From the NCBI GenBank assembly GCA_013397935.1, contig VZRN01000753.1:3225942-3289941 (forward strand): a stretch of DNA of 64,000 bases, in the 5' to 3' direction. The translations under genes and the position numbers were made by a program. Under the pieces are notes generated by a model that saw only the letters and a program-made list of their open reading frames with translations, made no database searches and was not told the DNA's origin. Each line of letters starts with the position of its first letter. Positions within the stretch are counted from its first letter, which is position 1. Positions 1 to 12,892 of this stretch are shown here, piece by piece. Origin of the DNA: Dasyornis broadbenti. Taxonomy: Eukaryota > Chordata > Aves > Passeriformes > Dasyornithidae.

Positions 1-1953
1 TAATAATTTCCAAGCTCATAAATGCTTTTGCTTTTTGCATTTCCCATGACCATCATCTCCACCAATTTTTTCCTCCACTTCCCTGGAGTCATGCTTCTCA
101 GAGCCCTTTCATTTTGCCTCTTACACAGATTTGTTCAGCCCTGTAATAAAATGGCATCTTTTATTTCACATAGCTGGGATATTTTCTGGGAGGGGAAGAT
201 TTGGAACAAGCGCTTCGTTATCATTTTAGCAGAACATGGCAATAACAACAAAGCAGGACAGCTGATACAAATCATCCATTTTATAAGTTCTAATACAGAT
301 AATGCAAGGAAAAGAAACACATAACAGAAACCAGATATCTCAGTGGGGCTGCTACACGCCATCCGTGGCCCGGCCATTTCAGCTCCTTCAAATGTTCCAC
401 ATATTCCTTGTTAGGTTTTTAGGGAGAGACTGGGCAGAGGCAGGGTTTCATATCCGGCAGTTGAAAGGCAGTTGGTTTCAGACTGCAGAGGTTTTCCTAC
501 GAGACCAGTTTGGGGGAAAGAAATAGATGTGTGTGCTGGTGAGGAGCTGAGAGGGACTGGGGTTTTGTGGGGAATTCAGACCCAGGATTCAGGGTGGTGA
601 AAACCAGCCACTGCCCCGCTGTGCCATGGCCGCATGTGATTGTGGCATTCCCATGAGACAGCAAGCTGACCTCAAACTGTGGGACTAAACTTGTCTGGGA
701 TTTCAACCCATGTTACAGGCTCCCTGCAGCTGCTGCATTAATGTGGGGAGAGAATAAATAGGGGAGAGACACAGCCACCTCTGTGTTAGCCCATGCTCCT
801 GGGCTGTCCCGGGAGAGGCTGGAGCAGCTTTGCCGGTGCTGGTGCGCTGGGCTGGAGGCATCAGGGAGCTCCCAGCAGCTGAAAGTGCCCTGTGTAGGCA
901 GGTGGGGCACCCAACCCGGCCAGGGCCACCAGCCTGTCATGTCACCACAAGCTTCGAACGCACAAAGAGTTCCCACACACAGAGGAATAATGTCCTTACA
1001 CACCCTCAGTTAAACAGAGCTGATTTGAAACACCACTGTGAAACTTTGTTTTCTTTTAAACTTGTTTTTCTTCCATCCAAAGGTCATCTTAAGTGGATCC
1101 CAGGTACATTTTTTCTCCAGGTTGTTTTTGAGCCAGTATTGACTGATTGCCAAATCTCAGCCCTGCTGATTGCCGGTTTATAACACTCTGATAAAGCCAG
1201 CTTAAGCTGCTTGTACTCCCCCACACCAAAAATGTCCCCTGTCACTCCTGACCCTCTCCCTCCACTGCATCCCACATCCCACCCCAGCTCACTGCCCGTA
1301 TCCCCTCCATCCCTGATCCCAGGCAGCGCTGTCTCTGGGCAGACACACCAGGCTGACAACGTCCAAGGGTGAGAGTGGCTTTTTTTCCCAGCACAGGCAC
1401 TGCCACAGCTGCAGCCGCTGCAGGGCCAGGAGAGCTGGCCGGGCACCTGCTGCCTCCCCACAGATCAGCTCCTGCCTTGGAGCTGTCTTCTGACAGCTCT
1501 TGGAGCAAACATTTTACCAAACAGAAATTTCCAGTGGGGTAAAAATAAATTAATGAGGGTGAGGAAAGCCAACAGTCTTCATTTCTTCTTCATTTTCTAG
1601 CTGAAACATTTTCATGTTTCATTTTTTATTATTTTTGGTTAGCCAGATTTTAATTTTTTTTTTTTTTTAATTGTTGCAGATGGTTTTTAAAAGTCTGAGA
1701 TAAACTAAAATATTTCATCTAATCTCAGTCAGGGCAAGTTTTTATCAGTTGGTGAAAATTGAATCTTTGAGAACAAAGGAGGTTGTTTCTTTAGAAAATG
1801 AAAATCTTTCTGTTCAGGATAATCTAAGGTATATGGATTTTGTCGCTGAAGAAAATAAAAACAATTTATTTCTTTTCCAATTAAAACATAAAATTTGTCT
1901 CAATCCAGAGTCAAAATATTTTTAATTTGTGCTCATTTTCCCCCTTGTTTTAG
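1..1953. other. Non-coding stretch, no gene recognised
   Basis: I see no recognisable coding exon or repeat family here. Open frames in all six directions are short and resemble no protein I know. A run of 15 T lies at 1654-1668 in an AT-rich part (about 1540-1950). The part between about 780 and 1500 is richer in G and C, with CCC- and CAC-rich patches. Old decayed repeats cannot be excluded by eye. Confidence 0.5.
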
Positions 1954-2056
1954 AAAAACAAGCCCAGGGCTTTGAGTGGCTGAGTTGAATGTCCTGAGGA
2001 AGATGCACTACTGCCCCGAAAGATTCCGTGGATGGTACAGAGACATCGTCTTTCAA
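1954..2056 (+). other. Possible small exon with good splice sites
   Basis: A pyrimidine-rich tract (ttttcccccttgttttag) ends in AG at 1952-1953, and CAA|GTGAGA gives a plausible donor at 2057. Between them an ATG at 2003-2005, with A at -3, opens 18 codons reading MHYCPERFRGWYRDIVFQ up to the donor in phase 0. The same frame has a stop at 1973-1975, so this would be a first coding exon with a short 5' leader rather than an internal one. The residue mix (C, W, Y, several R) looks protein-like. I do not recognise the protein, and such a match can occur by chance in 64 kb. It could equally be a non-coding RNA exon. Confidence 0.17.
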
Positions 2057-3559
2057 GTGAGATATAAAATCACAGTCCAAGCTAATTGTAGGCAGAGGGA
2101 TTTTGTGGTAGTCCTTTTTGCAGCACTCTGGGTATCAGTTAGAGGGTTATAGCCAAATTTCAGCTTCACTCAGCCTGCAGAGGTTTCAGGCTATGTACAC
2201 AAAGACATTCTTCATTCCTGTAGTGTGGCTTCACACTGCCCCATGTTATCCCCGGCATTAGTTACCAACAGCTGCCAGATAGGATTTTTGTCCATGATGT
2301 ATATTTTTGTATCGTCATTTTGTTGAGTTTATGAAAAGATTTAGGACAAAATCCTGGCCCAAGTCAAATCACTGCTAAAATTTTCATGGACCTCACTAAA
2401 GGCAGGGTTTCTCTGAGAGGATTAAGGCAGAGGGGTGTTGAACTGTTAATAGTGGGAGAAAACTCTGAGCGATGAATTTCTTTCCTGTCATTCAGCATCT
2501 TGTGCTATTCTGAAATGTGCTCTGAGCACACTGCAGTTTTGTCCCTATTTAATCGTGATTTGAAGCTATTTCACGGCTCAGTTTGGACACTTCTTGCAGG
2601 GATTTGAGAGCAAAAGCCATTTTGGTTCATTTCATTAAGCACCTCAATTCAGGGATTTACTTCTTATCCTCGGACAAAAATATCTCTCAGAACTAAGTTT
2701 CTCCTGCAATGTTTGTCTTCATAAATTGAAAAAAAGCAACACTTGCCAGGAATATTCACTGTTATTTACTTATTTTTTCTATTTCCACAGGCTTTTTCCC
2801 AGCACTTTCCCTCGCAGCCTGCCTGGGACTGGCCACAGGAGGGATTCAAACTGCACATTTGCTAAAAAATCAGAAAGCAGTTGCTCAAGCCTAAATAAAA
2901 GCATGAATTCGTCAGCAGCACAGGAAGGAGAAAAGTTATTTTCTTGTTAAGGTCATAGCAGGAATTTTATTGAATAGCTATAATTACAATTAAAACACAG
3001 TATTATGCATTAACATCAGCATGGGTAAGAAATAGATGTTTGATTACTGCTGGGTGGTTTGGGGCTTATCCTGGGATGTCACAGGATTGCATTTCTCATC
3101 CCACAAAATTTAAATTGGGTGATGCTCAACCAAATTCCTCAACGAAAAATGGATTTTCCCAGGTACTCCTTCTTCTGTGAAATAAAAATGTTGGGAAATG
3201 TCCCCTTTGTCCACCAGGTGGCACGAAGGGAAGCACCACTGGAAAACGGCTGGAATATTAACTCCCCGAATAATATTCTTACTGCAGGAGATAGTGAGTG
3301 ACAGAAGATCCCACCAGCACCCACACCAGTGTTCCCCAGGGGAAACTCCCTTTCCTGGGAGAGGTAGCATTGGCAGGGTGCGTTTGGGACAGTTGTGCCT
3401 GTACCCTCCAGGCAGTAGCTGGATGTAAGGGCTTGCAGAAAGGGTTTACTTTGGATGGGTGGCAAGACAGGCTTTGGAAATCCCCACTGCTCTTCGAGAC
3501 ACAGACGGTGTATTGGGGACGAGGAGGGGACACTTCAGGCCAGGGCACCTATGGAAGAG
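2057..3559. other. Non-coding stretch
   Basis: Apart from the old repeat at 2341-2415 I see no gene. The open frame from the possible exon at 1954-2056 reads on to a stop near 2150, with nothing recognisable beyond the donor. The sequence is mixed, with an AT-rich patch near 2950-3010. Two overlapping open frames around 3.1-3.5 kb on both strands are short and match nothing I know. Confidence 0.45.
2341..2415. repeat. Ancient sauropsid interspersed repeat fragment
   Basis: The words ggacaaaatcctggccc, followed by aagtcaaatc and a decayed mirror half, fit the well-known old sauropsid repeat type built around 'aaatcctggcccc ... attgacttcaatgg'. I cannot give the database family name from sequence alone (candidates are old CR1/L3 or SINE ends). 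The copy is very diverged, so it long predates bird radiation. Strand is not assigned because the core is partly palindromic. Confidence 0.4.
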
Positions 3560-3812
3560 GGGGTGCAGAGATGGGGCAGGGATGGGGTGCAGGGATGGGG
3601 CAGGGATGGGGTGCAGTGATGGGGTGCAGTGATGGGGTGCAGGGATGGGGTGCAGGGATGGGGAGCAGGGATGGGGAGCAGTTATGGGGAGCAGGGATGG
3701 GGAGCAGTGATGGGCTGCAGTGACGGGATGCAGGGATGGGGTGCAGTGATGGGGTGCAGGGATGGGGAGCAGGGATGGGGAGAAGGGATGGGTTGCAGGG
3801 ATGGAGGCAATA
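3560..3812. repeat. G-rich 12-bp minisatellite, about 20 copies
   Basis: A tandem array of roughly 20 copies of a 12-bp unit close to GATGGGGTGCAG, with variants ending GGGGAGCAG and a few one- or two-base-short units (GATGGGGCAGG). The plus strand is very G-rich: in the first units GGGG, GGG and GGGG runs are separated by 2-4 bases, which meets the usual G-quadruplex pattern. Because 12 is a multiple of 3, every frame repeats with a four-residue period. That is why apparent open frames (Gly-Trp-Gly rich on plus, Ser-Pro-His rich on minus) run through it. Those frames are artefacts, not genes. Confidence 0.93.
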
Positions 3813-6204
3813 GTGGCTGATTCACTGCTGGACCAGACAGAAATGAAGGGATGTGAGAAATAAGGAGGGATTTGATACAGAGTATTTGTCCCCAAAGGAG
3901 AGGGAGTTGTGAAATCTTCCTGGGGTCATAGGGCAATGCTGTCGTTAAACGTGGATGGAGGGGGCAGCTAATAAAGGAGAGAAGGTTTCTGGGAAGAGCA
4001 GGAGCCTGCTGCAGGTAGCAAAATATGGATGAACCATCAAAGGCAGAGAGGGAGGGGAGGAGTGTGTGGACTTTCCTGAACAGAGGGGTGAGGACAGGGG
4101 TGGAAACAAGCGTGTCCCCAGCTCAGCAGTGAAGGCTGCACAGTGTGGATCCAGCTGCAGCCAGCTGCTGCACTGCCCAGTCCTGGCCTGGCTCAGCCAA
4201 GCTCAGCTGGGCTCAGCTCGCAGCCCCTGGCCCTTGCCTTGAACTGAGTGTGGGAGGCTTTAGCAGAGACCCCAGAAGGTTTCTGCACCTTTGGTTATCT
4301 CAGATAGAGAAGGTCAAGTATGAGACAACAGTGCAGAGGCAGCAGGAGCACAGCTGTGAGATGCAAAAGAGGAAGAAGTGCAGCAGGGAGGTTTTAGCCT
4401 GGTCTCAGCCTTCTGCCACAGCACAGGCATGAAGTATGATACTGGGAGCATCCATGAGGAGCATGACCAGGCTGGATCTGGTGGCCTTAAAGCCCCACAG
4501 CAACTGGCTTTTGACCAGACCAAGGAGAATTAAATATTTGCATTAAAAGGAACATTTCCTATTCTCTACCATAGAGGTGACTAGTACATTCAGAGCCCAA
4601 AAATGAGCCTGGGATTAGGAGCTCCTCAGTGCTGAGCAGCTGACTGTGGCCCTCTGTTCTTCCCTGATGTGTCTTTGCTACCTGCCTGCTCTTCCCTTCA
4701 GCCCCAGAGCAGATTTTGGGCACTGGGGCCAGGACTGCTCACAGCCATCCCATCTCAGCTCACCCTGCAGAGCCCAGCATTGCACAGGGTGACAACAACG
4801 ATGCTCCAGCAAGTGCCCTGGCAAGGAGAGCTCAAGGATGACATTTTTGCAACCTGTGGCATCCCCTGGAGAAACTCCAGGACAGGCAGGAGATGCTGGA
4901 GCATGGACAGGAGAGCTCAGGGGAGGGCAGGAGCAGAGGAGCAGTGCAAGAGCAGCAGGCAGCCCTGGGACAGGCAGCTGGAGCATGGAAGGGAAAATGC
5001 ATTTTGGGATAAAAATAAGCCTGGTGTGCACAGAAGGAGCTGACCTGACACAACTCTTGGGGAAATATCAATCTTGTATTTGCTGACCCCAGGGTGCAGC
5101 TGAGATTTGTGTCAGTGCCCCTCCATGCTGCACATGGGATGCAGGAGAGAAACATCAGGGAGGTGGATGGGGTAAACCAGTAGGAACTTGTCGTTTGCAA
5201 AGCCCATTGTATTAAAATATGTTTATATCTTGGTTCTTTATTAAATATAAGCAGTTTTTTTCTTGTATACATTTCTACATCTTCAGCGCAATCTGCTTTG
5301 CATCAGGCATTGATATATCGGTATAGTGTCTGAAATGTTAGCTCTCAGAGAATATAAATAGCGTACTGATATTAAATCTGCTTTCAAAAATAGTTACAGG
5401 ACAATAAATTTGAAGGACTTGAAGATTTTTAATCACCTCTGCTTAGTTATTCAGGCATGGGCCAAAAAAGTAATCATTTCAACAAAAGAACTGAAAGAGA
5501 CACAACAGAAAATTCTTACACACAATAATTGCTTTCTCTACAAATATTTACACTGAGGCTAAGAAAATATTTTCGAATTTTACAAATCTCTTTCTCTCTT
5601 AATTTTTCCAGCACTTTAAATTTTGATCCAAAAGAAATCTTATTGAGGCTGGTGGGTTTTTTTCCTTTTCTCTTTTCATTTTTTATCCATATCAAGAAAT
5701 CCTAAATAATGTATCTGTGGGGGAGGTTGCCACCAAAGATTAGGCAAGGACAGCTCATGTTACTTTGCTGGACCCCAGCCACTGGCAGCAGCTCCCTCTA
5801 TTGCTTTTGCCAGTATTGCAATTTTATAAAACCCATAGGTACTTTGGCTGTTGAGGGATGATGGAAACTGCTCCTCTGATGTTATTTTTGTTTCTGCCAT
5901 TAAAGTTCTGGAAAAAATGAAATTCAAGGGAATGCAGGTGGGTTGGAGAGATGCAAAGGGCTGAGGAGGGGGGTCTGTGCTAGGGCAGGAGGGAGTGACA
6001 TAGAGAGGCAGGATGCTCATGTGAGGTGCTGTGTCTGCAAGAGAAATGGGGCAAAATAATGCACAAGCCACAAAAACAGGAATGGGAAAGCAGCAGGGTC
6101 TGACAAGGTTGGTTTTGTGGCTGCAGGAGAAGGCTAGGGCAGACTTTTTAAATAACCTCCTGCAAGTTGCCTTAGGCCCCGCGAAGATTTAACGTATTAT
6201 TGAA
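3813..6204. other. Non-coding stretch
   Basis: No recognisable gene. Around 4.87-4.99 kb there is a G/A-rich patch with loose direct repeats of words such as acaggcag, ggagcatgga and gagcag. It is imperfect and too short to be a clear minisatellite. From about 5.2 to 5.7 kb the sequence turns AT-rich. Short open frames on both strands near 4.67-5.27 kb overlap each other and resemble nothing known. Confidence 0.45.
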
Positions 6205-6285
6205 CTTAAGTCACTTAATAGCCGTGTAGGACTCAATGGAGCCATTCATGTGAGTAAAACGTTGGTCTTAGCAGATCTGCTTCCT
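6205..6285. repeat. Ancient sauropsid interspersed repeat fragment
   Basis: The stretch reading gaacttaagtcacttaa, then ggactcaatggagccattc, then atgtgagtaaaac and agcagatctg lines up by eye with the old sauropsid repeat type 'cattgacttcaatgg ... tcatgtgagtaa ... gcaggatc'. It is diverged but in the correct order. Family name left open. Confidence 0.45.
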
Positions 6286-8823
6286 GATCTGCAAGGCAGG
6301 GAGAGCACTACCTCGGGAGAGGGCTGCAGCAGCAATTAATGCCGGGGCAAGGCTGGGCCCTGGCACCAGGCACGTACCTCTGTCAGTGCCCATTAACCAA
6401 GTACCTCAGATACCCCAACATCCTGAGCAGAGTCAGCCCTCAGCTGTGATCCAAAATGCTCTTATCTTAGCCATTAAATTATCTCTGTTTTCTCTTTGAA
6501 ATAAAAAAAAAATGTGCTTTAAGTATGCAATACGGTTAAGGAACAGAAATTTAAAATGTAGTTGCACACTGTCATAAAAGCTGTCAATGTCACTGTTAAA
6601 CTCTCCAAATTTAAAATTATGCAAAAGCAGGTGGGAAAGGTTGTAGAAGGGGAAAAACCCACTCTGAAATAAATTCAAAGTGTCGCTTACTCTTTTTTCA
6701 AGAAGGTATAACCTCTAAAAATAATCTGCAAACACAGATCCCAGGTTCCCATTTATGGTAATCAGTTTTATTGAAAGTCAATTAATAAAAAGCTTTGGTT
6801 TAAATTAAATTAAGTCTGAGTCCATATCTCTTTCCCAACAAGATGAAGTCCTTGAAAATTGCCAAACATAGCTGCACACAAATTGCCTTTTCCCAAAGAG
6901 AGCTTCAGCATCTCAAAATATGTCCTGGATGAGAGCAGTCGTATCCAGACTGGGCACAGCTAATTGGTACCCTGGAGGGTTTTTACTCTTGGCATTTGAG
7001 AAATAATGAGAATCAAAACCATTAGTAGGCAGGGAAAAAGGGTGATAGAAATGCTAGCCTGCTTTTTTTCTGTCATCTTCATATTATGTTATCTCTGGGC
7101 AAGAATTCCCACTAATTTTCCTTCCGAAGTTCAGCAGCTCTTTTAAATCGCTGTGACAAATGCAGCTTTTCATTGAACAAAGTTTGTAAAAATTGCTCAG
7201 GCAGATAACTAGTGGAGATGATAAAAGAAGGAGTGGGAGATACTCTGTTCTTGATAGATCTCATCCTTTTTACTAGAATAGGTCACACAGACATCACCCT
7301 AAAATGAGGAGTGAGAAATGTGGGGATTTTTTTTGTTTCGGGGTGTTTTTTTTTTCTTTGTGGTAAGTGTATTGCACTCTTTCTATATTCATAAAAAGAA
7401 AAAAATCAAACGCACATGTGAATTTTTCCAGCCTTGGAGATGGGTGGCTGCTTAGTGTCATGCGGGAAAGCAATCTGGAAGTCAGAATTGTACTACTGTG
7501 GTTATCATCAAAACTAATCAAACGCCAGTATCCAAAAGTGTGAAACCCTTTCAGCAGGCAAATCAAAAAATGCACCATTTCTCAGAACCAACACAGACCA
7601 AACAAGAAATTACAAACACATGTCTAGAAGCAGCTCCAGTTCCATGTACCTTGGCAAGAGTAAGTTGCTGAGGTGTGGGACTGCATCCTTCCTTGCCTGT
7701 GTACAGAGACATCCCTTGGACTTACTCAGTCCTTCCTCTGAAACCACTGAGTGGGTCCTGCTAACCCCAATAGGAATGAAACAACATCGAGGAAAGATCT
7801 TGGAGAGATGCAGCGTCCCTGCTGACCAGAGGGCTCGAGCTGCTGCCCCATTTTTTATTCTACTTAGAGACTACTTCAGATTTTCAGAAGGATTTTAGGG
7901 TTTGGCGTTTTTCTGGGAATATGTCTTTTAACTGACATTGATTTAAAAATTACTCCTGGACATAGAAAGATGTAAGGCTGATAATAGGTAGAAAAAAGAA
8001 TATATATATATTGCCTGGATGTGACTTTTCTGAGGGAGGAATACACTGCATTGCCTTACTTGGGTAATTTTCCTTGATATGAAGCTTTATTTCCCATTCT
8101 GAAAACAGGCAAAATGTGTACATGAACCAAGAGATGAAAAATTTCCAGGAATTATCCTCAAATTTCCCTAAAAATTCATTAATTCTCAGTGATGCTGATA
8201 ACCCTGTATTCCTCACCATCACCATACAGGAGAACAACCTTATGTATGTTTTCTGCCTGGATAGCGAATAACTTCAGCAAGACAACTAAAAAAAATCTCA
8301 AATTACTGCAGCTTCACTGCACACCTTGAGGTCGTGAACATAAACCAGTGAGACTCCACTCTGGACCAGTCTCATGCAGAATACCTTAGTAAGTTTTTCA
8401 AACCTGTAAATGAAAAGCACCGAGTGACCCAGACCCAGGATGAGCTGAGTGGGGGAATCCTCTCTGCCAAACACATCTTGCCCTCTGTAAGCGAGCTGTG
8501 CTTTTATTTTGATACCTGAAGGCCAACTCAGGAGTAGATCCTGGATGCTTGGCACTATCATTTGCAAACCACTGAGATATGCAGAGAGCAAATGAATAGA
8601 CCTGCAGAAAGTGATGGAGCCAGAGGAAACTGTGGCAGAGCTGGATGTCATCGAGGAAATCAGACTCTGAAGTGTTATGAAGGAAAATACCATCACCACC
8701 CATCTGTCACCTGCCTACAGTCTTTCCTAAGGCCAAGCAAACAGCAGCTGTGGGCATGTAGGTGCTGAGGTTTAAACCAATTTCCCTGGGATGAGCAACA
8801 GCCAGGATGGCACCGAGTTTGGG
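6286..8823. other. Non-coding stretch
   Basis: No gene recognised. Much of 6.45-7.6 kb is AT-rich with several short A or T runs. A small TA run lies near 7999-8010. Overlapping open frames of 100-133 codons on the minus strand at 8.3-8.7 kb have no domain, signal or splice pattern I can recognise, and they are within the length expected by chance here. Confidence 0.45.
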
Positions 8824-8863
8824 ATCCAAACTGGAGAATTGGGCTCCAAACGGGAGAATTGGC
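8824..8863 (+). repeat. Two-copy 20-bp tandem duplication
   Basis: Two adjacent copies of a 20-bp unit, tccaaactggagaattgggc and tccaaacgggagaattggc, differ by a substitution. This is a local replication-slippage duplication. There is no sign of function. Confidence 0.7.
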
Positions 8864-11800
8864 ACTGCTGATCTATGAGGGAGAGGACGTGGTCCAGGGT
8901 GCAGATACCACCACAGAACCCAGCGCAGCGAGGCAGGCACAGTGTCACATGAAACAGCCACATCTGCTTGCATTTCATCACTGAAATGGTAAAGTTTGAC
9001 TTCAGCTTGACCTTGCAATTCACAAGCTCCGGGGGAAAAAAAAAAAAAGAAAAAAAGGAAAGAAGAGAAAAGTAACAGAAAGCAGCTAAAAAGCAAGCAG
9101 CAACTAAAACAGGCTGTAACCTCGTGGTACAAGATGAATTAAAACCAAATGAGCTACTTAGCAATATAAGCAGCATCTGGTGGGATTTTGCTGAGGATGC
9201 TGCAATATTTGAACTCTTTCTCTCCATAATACAAAATCCCCAAATCAATCTGTTTACACCAATGTTGCCTGAACATTTCAGGATTCATACCTGGAAGCCC
9301 TTTGAGAAAAAAAGCATTAAAAATCCTCTGTGTTGGCAAAATGTGTCTTTTCAAAAGCAAGATTGAGACGTACTTGTTTTTCAAACCTCCCCCCAGGAAA
9401 CAGTTGTCTAATTCTAATTAACAGTTACTCCCCAGGACCCGTGACTCAGATCCTCACTGGAACGTACACTGGGTTTGTTCCAGGGGATCTGGCCCACTGG
9501 GTGCCTCACATGACCCGGGCAAGCAGCTCCTAGGACAGTATTTAATCAATGTCTAATTGCTGCTGGTGATGCTGGTCCCCAGGAGGCTGTGCTGCAGGCG
9601 CCTGTCCTTCACTGGGGTTGTCCCCAGCTTGTCCTGCTGCCCCCCCAGTTTTGGGACATGGTGCAACCAAGAGCTCTGCAGACACCAGGCTGTACTGAGG
9701 GGTTTGGCTTTACCAAATACACCATGACCAGTCACACATTCACTTCTACACCACCCCCTGGGTGTTCAAGTCTTTTTTCAAGCTCACTGCTATTTAGACA
9801 AGAGATCATTAAGTGTCATCAAGTGTGTCAGTGGGGGTGAAAGAGGAGAAGCTGTTGGCTTTGCTCTAGTCCCAGTGATAAATGCATTTCTACAGTCTGG
9901 CCCCAGAAAATGTATTGGATATTCAAAACTTGTACAAAAATGAGGCAATGTTTTCACTTCTGACAGAAAAAGCTCATCAGCTGCTGAGCAAGCTCTGGGT
10001 ATGTGTATTTACAACACCAGAACAAAATGTGGTGTCTGATGGTCCCTCTGCCCTGTTTTCCACAGTATTCTGAGAAAACAGGCAGGATAATATCTGCTAT
10101 GGAAAGTCTATTAATGACTTCAAAACTATCCAGTCCTTTTCTAAAGGCAGAGTCAGTGCTACAGATATGCTTTTAGGATATCCTTCTCCTCATCCCTAAA
10201 CATATCCTGCAACCACACAGTTCAGTCTCTTCATAAGGCATGTGCCAACAAAATGTCCGCAAAAGCCACTCTCAGCTTGGCCCACAGCAGCAACACCAGA
10301 CCACCAGACCTTCCTCCTTCCACAGTGCCAATATTTATTATCTGTGTGAGCTCCTGACAATGAAAATGGTCATGAGAAAATTCCGCAAGATTTCAGCAGG
10401 ACCAGGATGCCACCTACTGCTCTTGATCTTCACTGAGGTGCTCCTACATTAAAAGACAGGATAAGGAATCACTCTTCACAGCACTGACAAGAGGAGCCCA
10501 AGGCTAGTTGTGAGGACACAGGGAGCAGGAACAGAGCAGAAGTCCAGACCAAGGGGAAATACCAAATCACTGCAGCACAGCCGTTCATGCGGTGATCCCT
10601 GCGCTCCCTTTCTTCTCTACACAAATATTTGTATGACCCTTTAGAGACATTTTCTTTGGGTGATCTGACTTTTATTAGAGATGCCAAAGCCCATGGCGGC
10701 CTGTCATCACAGGTCACTGGTTAGAGGCACATGGCAGGCACGATGCTCTAGCACAGCGACCAGATCAGCCCAAGCTGTGACCTCGGTCCAGACACAATTA
10801 ATTCTCTCCCCTCTTGCCTTGACTTGCACTGCCTGAACTTTTGTTCATTCAGCTGATGATCTGTGTCATCCTTTATGCAAACAAGCATAAATTGACTAAT
10901 TAATCTCTGGGGTAACCCCCCTGATTTCAGTGGAACTGCAGTCAAAGTAGAACAGATCTTTAATCTACTCTGTTCCTGTAGCACAGCCTTTGCCTTGTCC
11001 ACTAGTCAACATAGACCTCTAATTATATGGATTTGGCTCTTAATCTTTTCTGGTCTCGAGAGATTCCAGTTGCTGGAAATTATGGATTTCACTTGGAAAC
11101 TGATGAGAGTCTGTACAACATCACCCAAGTGCCTTGCTGGAAAGCCAGGGATGTTTTGAACCTGTGCACCAAATTCAGTGCTGGGGACTCAGTGGCTCAG
11201 GGTTAACCAGCATGCCCCTTCAGGGAAGCCTGAATTCCTGCACTTTGGCTCTCATTCTCAGCCCTCAGCCATAGCAAAGCTTGCTTGTGTAAAATGCTAC
11301 ATTTGAACCTTTCTGCATCATTTCAAATTTAGAACAAAAGCACTTATCCACGGCAGGACAGAGAGTCCTTTCTGCAGGAAGAAGCAGACAGGTAAGAATG
11401 GGAAGTGTCATCGTGTGTTTAAAAGTGACTTCACATGAAAATACATGCCTTTCAAATCACAGCCAGAACCTTCTCCAACACAAGCTTTACTGTTTTTCCC
11501 ATCTTCTATCCCATAACTTTCTTCTCAGCTATGTGCAGCTGAAGGTTTTGTGAGAGTTATTGTCAAAGGCCAAACAATAGATCTGAGCCTTGGCCAGGAA
11601 TCTGAAGGTTTCCTTTTATTTTTCAAATTGAAAAAAACGAGTTGCAGTTGACAGCTGTCCATAAAAATTGTAACATACAAATCGTATAATATAAACTAAA
11701 GAGAGACCAAAAGCACCACAGAAAAAAAAAAGAAAAATGAGCTTGTTAGAACAGTCTGTATTACAGCTGTTTCCCTTGACAGTTTTCTGTACCCTAATAC

Positions 11801-12759
11801 GCTCAACAAATTGGCAACCTGTCCTTATATATTTGCATCAGGATTCCCTTAAGGGAAATGTCTATATTATTCTGTTTTGGATAAAGGAAGCAGTTTGATA
11901 TGACAGGTAGGTCAAGTGTTTCTTTAATAAAGCATATGGCTAGGAAGAAAGAAATAGGCTATTGTCAATGACTTGACAAATAGGTAGATATGCCCCCCTT
12001 GAGTATAGCCATGGAAAGCTACTAGATAAATAGCCCTTGTTATTTTGATTTAACCACTTGGCTGCTGAATACATCTTTTCCTAGAGAACAGCGTCCTCAA
12101 TAAAGGTCATGCCAGAGATTGTTTTATAGTCTGTAGCAAGGCATGAACTCTGTTTGGATTTTAGTTACACAGAACAAGCCTGCACAAAAGTCGGAAATTA
12201 GTCAGAAATTAATTTCTGTATGATCTGGATGTGTGTTATATTAATATGTGGTACAGGTGGACATTCAGTGTCACTTTGGCAAAGTTTGCAATCTCAGTTC
12301 AGCATCTTCCCCAGTGGCCCCCATGATGCTGCCACCCGTTTCCACTCTAAGGGGCCGTGAACATGAACTTGTGCCTGTGTGGGCAAGGAGCTGGATTTGC
12401 CCCTAACCTCAGACGTTTGCACCCTTTGCACCCACACAAACAGGCTGAAAATCCCAATACTGCTGATTTGATGGCTTCTGTCCAGACCCTTACTTGGCTT
12501 ACTTGGGCCACTTCTGAGAGGAAACCAGCCTCAGAATAGAAAATTACTCCAGTTCTTAAAGATGCTGGAATTTACCAAAGACACTTCTGAAGGCTGAGGA
12601 ACGTCTTTTCCCAAGGTTAACCTATAATCCTTCAGGAGCCATATCAAGTGAAGTTACAAGTGGAAATGGGAAAAAATCTCCAAGCCTGTTTGGCTGGTGA
12701 AGCCACCCACTGCTGGCACTGCAGGGATTTAGGAGCTGCAATAGCCAGGTCCAGCACAG
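8864..12759. other. Non-coding stretch
   Basis: No gene recognised. A purine-only A-rich run lies at about 9034-9072, directly after a ccggggg motif. An old repeat fragment is at 10905-10965. The part from about 11.55 to 12.25 kb is AT-rich with several TTAA/TATA words and may be old decayed repeat DNA. Confidence 0.45.
10905..10965. repeat. Ancient sauropsid interspersed repeat fragment
   Basis: The words ggggtaacccccctgatttc, agtggaactgcagtcaaag and agaacagatct resemble the 'ggggttacaccactgacttcaatggaact' core seen in old sauropsid repeats. The match is by eye and the copy is short and diverged. Confidence 0.35.
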
Positions 12760-12892
12760 TCATGGAATTCGAATCATGGAATCATGAAATGGTTTAGGTT
12801 CAGAGGGACTTTAGATGTCATCTCTTTGCAACTCCCCGGCCATGGGCAGGGGCACCTTCCACTGGACAAGGTGCTTTTGGGACCATCCACCC
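12760..12892 (-). mobile_element. CR1 LINE 3' end fragment
   Basis: On the minus strand this is a 5'-truncated chicken-repeat-1 (CR1) non-LTR retrotransposon. The diagnostic parts are the degenerate 8-bp tail (gaatcatg repeated, at 12771-12787), then aaatggtttaggttcagagg, the word ccatgggcaggggcacctt and cactggacaaggtg. These correspond in order to the CR1 3' untranslated end. CR1 elements are usually truncated at the 5' side, as here. The copy is clearly diverged and has no coding capacity. Confidence 0.88.

Noticed and set aside
3298..3936. Repetitive Gly-Trp or Ser-Pro-His proteins
   Set aside because: They are translations of the 12-bp minisatellite, open in several frames simply because the period is a multiple of three.
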